DNA of 45,009 nt from Rodentolepis nana (lineage: Eukaryota; Platyhelminthes; Cestoda; Cyclophyllidea; Hymenolepididae): assembly GCA_900617975.1 (NCBI GenBank), contig UZAE01012353.1:1-45009 (forward strand). The letters run 5' to 3'. The notes under the pieces were generated by a model. That model did no database searches and was not told where the DNA came from. It saw only the letters and a program-made list of their open reading frames with translations. Of this stretch, positions 35,525 to 45,009 are shown in pieces (the first letter of the stretch is position 1; every line of letters begins with the position of its first letter). The position numbers and the translations under genes are program-made.

Positions 35525-35723
35525 TATTTCTATCGACCCCTTCCACAGTACTCATCTAGTCTTTTCAATGCCTTTGTGTCTGTCGGTCTTTTTTACATCT
35601 GTGAATCGCTCTCCTTTTCCCCTGTCGAATTTTTCTCTCTTTAATCTTCCTCCCTTCTGTGAAGCCCGAAGTCAGCTTAAGTCAGCTTAACTATCAAAAT
35701 ACCTGCCATTTGAAAAAATAAAG
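35525..35723 (+). repeat. SINE-like element copy 10, 5'-truncated
   Basis: Only the 3' two-thirds of the element is present, from the TATTCGAC-like motif to a tail TTTGAAAAAATAAA. The head is missing, as with incomplete reverse transcription. Bases 35671-35690 are a perfect tandem pair of GTCAGCTTAA that replaces the consensus AACTAAAGGGCTAATG region. Confidence 0.88.
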
Positions 35724-36167
35724 GAAAGCGTTTTCCAGTAGTTATTCTTTTTAATAGCCAGTTTTAACAAGTGCTGTGGGCCGCTCCAATGTGCAGCAAT
35801 GGGCATTGAAACCTTGATTTTTAACTTAGGATACTGAATACTTTTGAATATGTTTAGATGTCACAAGTGAAATGTCAGGTTTTATTTAGAGAAACTTGTC
35901 ATGACTGGCTACTCAGGTTTCTTTGATATGAAATAGTTAATATGCGTATAGCATCAAAGTAATAAAAAGGTGTCTACTGAAAAATCCTGGTTATCATTAG
36001 TTTGAAATAAATCGGTAAATTAATAGAACTTTATTGATGAAGAAGTATTGCTTTCATTATTGATTTTAGCCCCCAAATACTCTGATTATTTCCTAGTTCA
36101 GTCCACTTTACCAAAGTTACAATTTAAATAGGGATGTTTATAATTTTCAATAAAACATTTACAGACA
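35724..36167. other. Spacer between SINE copies 10 and 11
   Basis: AT-rich; nothing recognised. Confidence 0.45.
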
Positions 36168-36518
36168 TTATTATTATTCCAAATGGCAGGCGTTTCGAAT
36201 AGTTTTCATTAGCCATTTAGCTGACTTCGGGCTTCACAGAGGGGAGGTTCACCAAAGTAGAATAAAGGCGATGGGTGGGGAACAGAATTACATCAAAGTG
36301 AAAAAAAGTCGAGACTGGGGGGCGGGACAAGAACATCAAAGTGATAAAAATTCGAAAGGGGGAGCAGAAGAGTGTTTCACAGATGCAGAAGAGACAGACA
36401 GACACAAAGGTAGAGAAAAGGTGAGATGTTGTGGAATATGACATACAGTTGGGTGATGGTAGCTTGAAGTGAGAAGTCAACTGCAAGTTAATAGAATTTT
36501 TTGCCGCATGAGTAAATG
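36168..36518 (-). repeat. SINE-like element copy 11, expanded and head-truncated
   Basis: Minus-strand copy with tail side ATTATTATTCCAAATGG. The 40-45 base module around ACATCAAAGTGA and the following G-run occurs three times in tandem (about 36250-36288, 36289-36331 and 36332-36371), against once in other copies. The similarity stops at about 36518, before the E-box and head. No target duplication was found. The long ORF inside it is a repeat translation. Confidence 0.9.
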
Positions 36519-38322
36519 AAATTGGAAGATTTCCATCTGTTAAGCAAGTGTGTTAGATGCTTCCTTATTCTTGAGATTTTATGCCCCTGGTGACACTTGG
36601 GTGGTAATTGAGCTAACTATCGTCTTCAAAGCACGAAGCCTTGAAATCCTCTTTTTTATATGATGTAGCCTTCAATTAACGATTTCTCATTTTGTTCATT
36701 TTCTTCTCTCGCTGTAATAGCAAAATAAAACTTAATAACTTCTTCCATTTATTCCAATATTTCTTTGGTATTGATCAATGATATGTAGTAAGTACACATC
36801 GTGGTAAGTTTGACTTATGAAACTGCTCTCGCTTTTAATAACTTTTTCGTGTTAAATACATCTAAATCAACCCACAACTAAATCTAATTTAAGGTCTCTC
36901 TAAAAATAACACGTTTAATGCCCCGTAATGGCATTTAAGTGGACATTAGAAAACTATATCTACCCACGATAAATGTGCAATGCCAAAACAGTGGCAAGAG
37001 TGTATTCTGACGCTCCACCCAATTAGTGGCAAATTCGCCTCTAACTTACAACATCATATTCGAATAACATCTTAAAGTATAACTCAATTAATATGAATTT
37101 GTCAAAAGTACAGGAATTATAGAGACGCTCAAAAGCCAGGGGAAAACTAATATAGCCAGTTACCAAATCGAAATCACTGTTTATTAATGCTACTACGCAC
37201 TAAGAGAAAATCGATTTTCTTTTTAATCGCTTACGTCACTAAAACAAGTGTGAAATGGGCTGATTTGACAAAAAGGACACGGCATTCAAGTGAAGTTTTA
37301 AAGAAACGTGATTTTCTCGAACATAAATTAGTTTACACTGAGTTAGCTGCGTCCCCAACTCATTTTTTTGTGATGACTTGACAGCTGTTCTGTGCTTTTT
37401 TTCAGTTTCGGCTTTATTACCCCTGACAGGAAATCATTTGCACGTTTCGACAGCACGCAACTCTTTCCATTTGAGACCCAAGGCTAATGCTTTCCTCTTA
37501 CAAGTCGGAAGTGGTGGTTTATTTACGTTAGAGAGTTTGAAATGAACTTGAATGTAGGCCAGATAGATCAGCAGAACGTAGATGTTAATCTAGTGGTGTA
37601 ACTTTTCCTAAATTAGTGTACTGGGGATACAGACTAGGACTCAGATATTCAATTTGGGGGGATAGGTGAAGAGCTGTTATTGAGGTCAAGGCTATTGCAT
37701 TCGAAACTTATTTGTGAAGTCATTGGAGGCATCTTAGGACACACTATAAGATGTTGATGCTTACTGAATAAATCCAACGCTGAAATCGATTTCTTTGCAA
37801 CAACCAAACGAACATAAATCAGTCTACTTTTTTTCTTAATGGCTTATTTATGGGCCAAAAACTAAATTAAATAATATAATTTCCTCCAAGTAATTAAATA
37901 TATGAACTTTTTAAGGACAGCTGCAAGTTTTTTATAGCAATGCATTTTAGGTTTTAGGGAAATAGATCAACTTTTGACCATTTAACTCTTTGATAAATGT
38001 CTGCCATGTGGATTAAAAGTGGTTAAAGGACGCTTATTTGGAACTATTCCTCTTGGAAAGGAAGGCTCGACGAAAACTTTGTTTTAAGGTGTGACGTGAA
38101 TCTTCAAAGAAGGGAGGACAATTGGCGAGTAAATAGAGCTTCAAGTGAAGTTAGTTGGGATAAGGTTGTCCTTGATTTCCTTCTTGATGTCTGGAAAGAT
38201 TTGAAGGGAGACAAACAGTTTAGACTTTTCTATAAGGCTTTTGAATAAACGCCAACAATGAGTAACTATGATATCACTCGGTTAAATAGGCATACCGACA
38301 ACTAAATTCTCGCTAACACCAA

Positions 38323-38358
38323 CCCACCCACCCCCACCCCCCNCCCCCCCCTCCCACC
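38323..38358. repeat. C-rich tract with an ambiguous base; G-quadruplex-forming pattern
   Basis: Runs of 3, 3, 5, 6, 8 and 3 Cs are separated by single bases, with one N at 38343. On the minus strand this is more than four G-tracts with one-base loops, the standard quadruplex-forming pattern. The N shows the base calling was uncertain here. Confidence 0.8.
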
Positions 38359-40316
38359 AAAGGAAAACCACTTATGTCCATGCAAGAGATTCCTTTACAA
38401 GCAAGCCTTTTAATCTCTGTTCGAAAAAATTATCCAAATCAATATATCTCCAACTGCTTAACAATTCTAAATCTCGAATCCGGTTAAAACGAAGGCAATT
38501 GATGGTAATTTTTTTAAAAAACTCTATGCGAATCATTTTCATGCACCTTGTCCTTACGACATAGTGAGTGGCTTTAAACCCTCTGAAATTGAAATTTATT
38601 TTAGAATGCATTTATGAGCCTCTATCTGACTGTCTTTTCCTTATATATTCTCAATCGGTGTATTTGCCCAAGTTAACACAGGCAAGCTATATTCTGCAGA
38701 AAGAAAAAATAGACAGTTGGTAATTGTTATTAATTTATTATTATTTTCTTGTGCTTATGGTACAGGCGTCCTTGTTTATAATTCACTCCTGCTAATAGAC
38801 ACCCCTATTGTGAAAGATGGTTAAATTCTAAAGCTTTGGCAATTATTACTAAATTAGAGGTGAGATGAAGGAGGTCAATACCGATAAAAGTGGAAGGACT
38901 TATTTATTCAGACATCTAGCGAGGAATAGGACTATACTGAGGCCATGTGATGTTGTAAGGATAACAAATGTAACTGCAACATGTGCAGCTGTGCGACGAT
39001 AAAGGCACTTCTAGTGAAAGATGCAATACAGATTTAGTAAAATATACAATATGCATTTTGCATAGATCGAACCAGTTTTGACCAAATTTCAGAAATAATC
39101 TATAAAAATTTATCGATATTCTCACCGTAACGTGTCTAGAATTGTCGTTTTCAAGCAGTTTTGTTTATAACACGAACAAAATGCTATTAAAGCGCTTTTT
39201 TAAAAAAACGGGTGAGTTTAAACAAAGATCAAAGTGTTTAGTTTGTTGAAAGGCAATCTTCAACTATGATACCCTCATTGTTTTAGCAGCATAGCATAAT
39301 ATGAGTTCTCAGTAAGAATCTCAGATCATTTCCAATTATCAAATTTAAACAAAAAAAACGCATCATTATTTAAACCTAAGCACACACTTGAGCTACAGCA
39401 TTAAATTTCAACCAAAATTCATGTGAAAATGGAGCGACGAGCAAATTATGACAAAAAATGCTTCTCAAATATGAATATATTTCCTATACAGATGGATTAA
39501 TCTAAATTAGTAAAAAGAAATGACTTTAACAATGTTGGCCTTGCACGTCAACAATTTAATTTTAATTTAAGGTTTTTCACTATCCGCGTATTTGGAGACA
39601 TTATGGTTATTTACATGTGAGCACTTCTTTATTCTCACGAATTCCCACTGTCACTAATGACATAGATTAATTGGAAAGCAACGAAACGTAGACATCTATT
39701 TGCACTATTTTGAAATAGTAGGTGATGGTATCGGCTATATTTTTGACTAACATCCCCGACAATTTAAGCCTGTCAGTCGCTGTGACCTTTTAGTGTCGGG
39801 TGATAATCTTGTTCCACTAAAATTAGCTTAATTTGACCCCAACTGGTGATAACAAAGTGAAAGTTTTTAAACTTTTAAAAGTGGAAACTAAAGAAACTTT
39901 GAAAAATTTTAAGTTTGATAAGATTAGCCATAAGGTTGTCATTTCGTTTTCTTTACAAACAAAGTATGGAATAGAAGTCGATTTCCGGGAGCGTATTTAC
40001 TTGACCGACAGCATCGTCAATTTTCTGAAAATAATAATTTTTATATCCATTTCTGTCTAAGGAAGAAAATGAAAATAAACATATCATTTAGAGCAAAGCA
40101 ATGTCACTTTTAACTTTCAGACTTGCAATAGACAAAATGCACAAGTGAAATTATTAGTTGATTGAAGGAAATTAGGAAAGTAACCCGGTTTATTTTTTGG
40201 TAGGAAAGTGAGCGATCACGGTTTCGATATTCATCGAATTAGGCACACACGTCCAGCCACATATATTAGGTAGGTAAGAGAATTCGTTATTTTCGGGTTC
40301 CAAATTAATATTAATG

Positions 40317-40352
40317 ATGTATAATAATAATAATAGTAATAATAATAAATAT
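40317..40352. repeat. (ATA)n microsatellite, imperfect
   Basis: About ten ATA/AAT units, interrupted once by a G and grading into an AT run. Confidence 0.85.
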
Positions 40353-40430
40353 ATATTAATAACATTCGCTGGCTGTTCAAAAAATCTATTTTCGTCAGAA
40401 TAGATGAATTGCATTGTCGCCGATGGACAT

Positions 40431-40842
40431 TTATTTATTTCAAATTGCAGGCGTTATGATATTCATCATTAGACCCTTATTTGACTTCAGCTTTCCCCAT
40501 TGGCGGGGAGGGGGTACATATATAGTAGTTAACTAATAGCAATTTATTAGCTGTCTTCTGGCTTCCCAGTATCTCTGGGTTTCCATTGTTTTCTTTAGGG
40601 CTGGGGGAAAAACATCATGGTGAGAAAAATTCGAGAGGGGGAAAGAAGAGTGATTTACAGATGTAAAGAGACAGATGAACCCAAATGCAGAGGTGAGTAC
40701 TGTTGAAGTGATCGAATTTGACATGCAGTGAGGTCATGGCAGTTTGAAGTCAGAAGTCAACTGCCGGTTAATAAACATTTTTGCCCTATAAGTATACGTT
40801 GCCTGGGGTGCACCACGTGGAGGTAAGTCTATCGCGTACCCC
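40431..40842 (-). repeat. SINE-like element copy 12, internally expanded, with target duplication
   Basis: The longest copy, 412 bases, on the minus strand. It is flanked by a perfect 14-base TCGCCGATGGACAT at 40417-40430 and 40843-40856. About 90 extra bases lie at about 40517-40606. They include a second, diverged version of the TTAGCTGACTTCGGGCTTC segment (at about 40547-40569) followed by a second short G-run. An internal duplication therefore explains at least part of the extra length. The E-box is intact. Confidence 0.94.
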
Positions 40843-40856
40843 TCGCCGATGGACAT

Positions 40857-41798
40857 AATTTTAAGCGATTAGAGCCCATTTTTTATGATCCAACAGTTTC
40901 CCCCTCGTTTGGGAGAATAATTAGTCTAAAACAGCAACACTGACAACCTTAATGTGTCCCATTTAAGACCAAATTTCAAACACGCCAGCGTCTTAAGATT
41001 TAAATCTTGCATTATTTTTGACGCCTCATAAATTGAATTGCACGTTCTAGTCAGATTAACTAACTATTCAGTTGAACTTTAATCCAAATCCTTTCTTTTT
41101 CTATCACTGATTATATTAGAGCGTCTATTCGCAATTTATATTTTAAAACAACTTCCGGTTTGAGAGAAAATTATAACTTCACTTTCTCAGTTCCAGCGAG
41201 TTTGATTTATGGTTTCTGAAAAGGGCGGTCTAATATAATAGAATGTAGCGAACAAACGAACTATTTGTGATTTACTAAACCACTATTATTGTTTAACTTT
41301 CAATGCACTCCAGGAGTTTAATTTAAAAATTCAAACAATTACTTGGAACTTACCGGAAGAACTGCCAAGAGGATGACAAAATATTATAAGAATTAGAATT
41401 ATGGAATTTTCAAGTATATTGAAAGGAAGTGTGTATATATCCTAACCATTATTTCTTTTCTTCAACCTGTATTAAACAGTTCCAAGTAGGAACCATTCGG
41501 AAAAATTTAAGTGTGTATTGAGTTCCATTGATAGTTATCTTCCACGGTTTTAGATTTATTCAGCTAAATCGTCATCTTCGGCTTACTGATCCCGAGCTGA
41601 TCCCTGCTCTGTAGTTCTTTCAGAGGCAGTCGTCATCATGAATCTCAGAAGGATAATAACAATTCTCACATTTTCTACATCGAAAAGCCTCATGTCCATG
41701 TTTTGAGCTTAACAACCTGAAAACTGCAGTGAAGAGAATCGATTGCCCTGTATACTTGGCGGTTTTGTTGATGAATCAGCACTAATACCTTCCAATTA
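40857..41798. other. Spacer between SINE copies 12 and 13
   Basis: Nothing recognised. Confidence 0.45.
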
Positions 41799-41810
41799 TA
41801 TCTTATTCAA

Positions 41811-42129
41811 GGGCGTGCGATAGACTTACCTCCACGTGGTGCTCCCTGGGTAACGTATACTCATACGGCAAAAGTCTATAAACCGGCAGTTGACTTCTCA
41901 CTTCAAACTACCATCACCCCACTGTATGTCATATTCTACCACTACCACAGTAATCATTTTACCTTTTCTCTGCCTCTGTGTCTGTCTCTTTTACAACTGT
42001 AAACCACTCTTCTGTTCCCCACCCATCGACTTTCTGTTACTTTGACGTTCCTTCCCTCTGTGAAGCCCGAAGTCAGCTAAATGGCTAATGATAACTATCA
42101 AAATGCCTGCCATTCGAAATAAATAAATT
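41811..42129 (+). repeat. SINE-like element copy 13 with target duplication
   Basis: Well-preserved copy of 319 bases. The head GGGCGTGCGATAGAC has an intact E-box, and the tail ends GAAATAAATAAATT. It is flanked by a perfect 12-base TATCTTATTCAA at 41799-41810 and 42130-42141. The poly-C run is interrupted (CCCCACCC). Confidence 0.95.
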
Positions 42130-42141
42130 TATCTTATTCAA

Positions 42142-44628
42142 ATTTGCTGATGCATTCTGAAGTCTTGGAAAATTCACTTTCCCTTATGTTCTAAAACTGC
42201 GGTGTGCCTAATGGCCTATTCTTATTTTTGGCTTATAAACTAGTAATGAATCATATCAGTGCCAATTAATATAGACTGTTACACATTGCGTTCGTGTACG
42301 CTTATTTATGCTAATTGAGCCGATTACGATAAGTCATCATTATTTATACGAGATCGTTAAGTGTATTGGGCGTGTTTACCACCAATACGCCATATTAAAC
42401 AGGAATCATGTAACAAAACATGGAGGTCATATAATGGATAGGTTTTTCAAGACTCTGCTCCAAATATTGCAATGGCTTCAAAATGTTATTAGAAATAAAT
42501 TGATAGACACAACATATAAACCTCGTTTTCTTGTGATTTTTGTGAAAATAAAATAAACCCTAACTGAGAAAAAATGCGTCACTTTATCAAATCAAGTAGT
42601 TGCGATGTGGACGATTGAACAGACTTTATTTTGACCATGCTAAAGTTAGTGTTCACATATTTTGAAATCTATAATTGAATGGCTTCTAAATAACATTTTT
42701 ATTTGAATATCACTTTGGTCGCGTTTCGATCTTCAAATATACGGAATCAACGAATTTTATTGGTAGTTTTCTGAAGTTCATTGAGATAAGTTTTCGTCTT
42801 TTCCAATATAAAGTAAAATTTATTAAAATCTAATTCAATATAGATACAGAAATATTCGGAACCAACTTGAAAGACTTCTTTACGACACGGAGTTTGCCCA
42901 AACTTAGAAGGAAACGGAGAAATTGAAAAATAGCGGTTATTTCAAATTTACTTTTGCTTCTTGTCAGATGTAGGACTAAAATTTGGCAATATCCCGTATT
43001 TCAAAATACTCGTTGAGTTAAAATTTTTTGAAGACTTTGAGCCATAAGGTTCAATTTATTTCAGTAACGTTCAAGAATTACGATCAGCTAACAAAGTAAT
43101 TTCTTCGACAAATTATTTATCATGATGTCGAAATAAATCTCATATATATTTTAGTATATCCAGATGAAGGAAAATGAAGAAATATATTAAGAATGAGGCC
43201 AAGTCTACATTGTTCTTGAATTGTAGAATGGACTGAATTTCTACATAAATTGATCATATTAGTTTTTTAAGGCTAAAATATGCTTTAGATTCTGAATTCT
43301 GCTCTAACCTGGAGTTGGGCCACTTCATTTTTAAATTCTATAATAAGCTACTTAGCTCGAACCCTTTGTGGTCCTTTGATCCCCTGAAAATGGCGGTGTT
43401 TCTTAATTAATTAAATTTAAAACAAATTGCATATATATGCTTGCTTTCCTTTCATAATTTTACCCCAAGGAGTTGCATTACTGTTATTTTAATGGCTTAA
43501 ATCTTTTAAACGGTGGAAAGAAATTAAAATTGGTTAACGGAAGATTAAACAAATGAAAATGGAGGGACGTTTCCAGGATTCGTGATTTATTCACCTATTT
43601 GTTTCTGGTTGAACAGTATTTAATGGTTAATTCAAATCTCTGCAGTTATACTTCTTGGTCCGCTATCTGGCTTACTGTAAATAATTGCCTACTATGTCCC
43701 CTGTTTGTGACCTTCAGCAAAATTAGACACAATTGTTAAGAGGTTTCAATTAAAACAAGCTCAGATACTAATTCAATTTGTAAAAAGGGGAGTTTTTTCC
43801 CAATCCATCAAGCGTACCTAACCATATCAAAGTGGATTCAGTATATTTTCATCGCATTTATTTAGCAAGATATACCAAGATTTAAGCTTACAAAAGACCG
43901 TTCGAAAAAACACAAGTACTATTCTATTTTTTCCTTGGTATACAGTGATCCTAGTTTCCTTCTTCTTTTATAAAGCGTCTCACTTTACCAAAAATTGTTG
44001 TCAGCACTTATAAACGTTTAAAAACAATGCTCTCTGGCTATCTTTCAAGAAATGCAGAATTATTCACCTAAAAAAGTGGTGGGAGCTTGCAACAGAAGAT
44101 AACAACTTCGAGTACGCATAAAAATGTAGCATTTATAATGTCCGATCTCTTTTATTGCTCAAAAGCCTGTCCCATATGTCTTTAATGTGCTACCTTTACA
44201 GATAATGAGTGGACTCTTTGTATGTGATTTGACCCAACCATCTGCTCGATTGCCTCTTGTTTGTTAAAAAAGAGCTCTAAGCTAAATATATGCAATAATT
44301 TATATACACAACTGTCATCATAATCTTTGCGTCACCTTGTCTTTTCAATAGCTCTTTTCTTTATATAGCTTTATGAAGTTAATTTACTTGGTTTAGGATA
44401 TTTGGCTAACGTGGGCGGATGTGTTCATCTTATCCTCTAAGGCATTAATGCAACCCCCCATAAGTGGGTTTTTCATAGAGAAGCAACCTTTTCATTAGAT
44501 AATTTTAGAAGAAAAAGTGGTTTGATTAATGGCTGAGTGCTAAACTGGAACAGTGCTTTCCGATTCATAATGTAGTAAGTGAATCAGGAGACTAAAAAAA
44601 ATTAAAATGTGCTGTATATTAGACGGGC
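42142..44628. other. AT-rich spacer
   Basis: No gene recognised. The only ORF of note (82 codons at 42308, +) is basic, has no family features, and is within chance length. Confidence 0.45.
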
Positions 44629-44640
44629 ATTTTAAGTATT

Positions 44641-44965
44641 TATTTATATCAAACGGAAGGCGTTTTGATGGTTATCATTAGCCCTTTAGTTGACTTCAGG
44701 CTTCACAGAGGGGAAGGAACATCAAAGTGAAAAAAGTCGAGATGGGGGGGGGAACAGAAGAGTATTTCAAAGATGTAAAAGAGACAGACAAAAAGGTAGA
44801 AAAAAGGTGATGTGAGTACTGGGGAAATAGTCAAATATGGCATAGAGTGAGGTGATGGTAGTTTGAAGTCAGAAGTCAACTGTCGGTCAATAGACTTTTT
44901 TGCCATATGAGTATACGTTGCCCAGGGTGCATCACGTGAAGTTAAGTCTATCGCACATCTCTTGT
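44641..44965 (-). repeat. SINE-like element copy 14 with target duplication
   Basis: Full-length minus-strand copy of 325 bases with tail side TATTTATATCAAACGG, a G9-type run near 44742-44750 and an intact E-box. It is flanked by ATTTTAAGTATT at 44629-44640 and ATTTTAAATATT at 44966-44977, 12 bases with one mismatch. The 67-codon ORF is a repeat translation. Confidence 0.93.
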
Positions 44966-45009
44966 ATTTTAAATATTGAATTCATCATAAACAGTACCGC
45001 TAAGTCAAG

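Larger units (their letters stand above)
36520..40416. other. Gene-poor stretch
   Basis: No supported gene in 3.9 kb. It contains a C-rich multi-tract run (38323-38358, listed separately) and an ATA-type microsatellite (40317-40352). ORFs of 60-80 codons here lack family features. Confidence 0.45.

Overview
The window is AT-rich animal DNA with very few genes. It most likely comes from a parasitic flatworm (tapeworm or fluke). Three things point that way: a recognisable MORN5 gene cut by four introns of only 28-39 bases plus one of 75 bases, a pattern I associate with flatworms; a prominin-family five-span membrane protein; and long gene-poor stretches filled with one short interspersed repeat. 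The assignment to flatworms is inference; no species-level marker was recognised.

Layout. Bases 3748-4589 (+) hold a six-exon MORN5-like gene for a ciliary/sperm-type MORN-repeat protein, with a poly(A) signal at 4631. Bases 27964-30705 (+) hold an intronless 913-codon prominin-like gene. It is preceded by a compact promoter (three CCAAT boxes and a TATA box, 27777-27842) and by a leader carrying an overlapping upstream ORF and a strong splice acceptor just before the start codon. A speculative three-exon gene for a 98-residue protein of unknown function is drawn on the minus strand at 33575-33966. Everything else reads as non-coding at the level visible by eye.

The dominant structure is a dispersed element of about 295-330 bases, present in 14 copies (seven per strand, about one per 3.2 kb). 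It has a sharp GGGG-type head, a C/T-rich body with a variable poly-C run, and a 3' tail of TAAA/AAAT units. Nine copies are flanked by clear target-site duplications of 9-14 bases. That combination marks a SINE moved by LINE machinery. Its head does not resemble a tRNA, 5S or 7SL gene to me. Two copies are internally expanded around the poly-G/C region, one has lost its head by 5' truncation, and another has lost its head end.

The two confident genes are not an operon and have no evident functional link beyond both being associated with cilia or membrane protrusions in other animals. Many short ORFs of 60-128 codons elsewhere occur at about the number expected for AT-rich sequence and are not annotated as genes. 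Poly-C/G runs recur outside the SINEs, and both assembly uncertainties (15 Ns at 30854-30868 and one N at 38343) fall in such runs.
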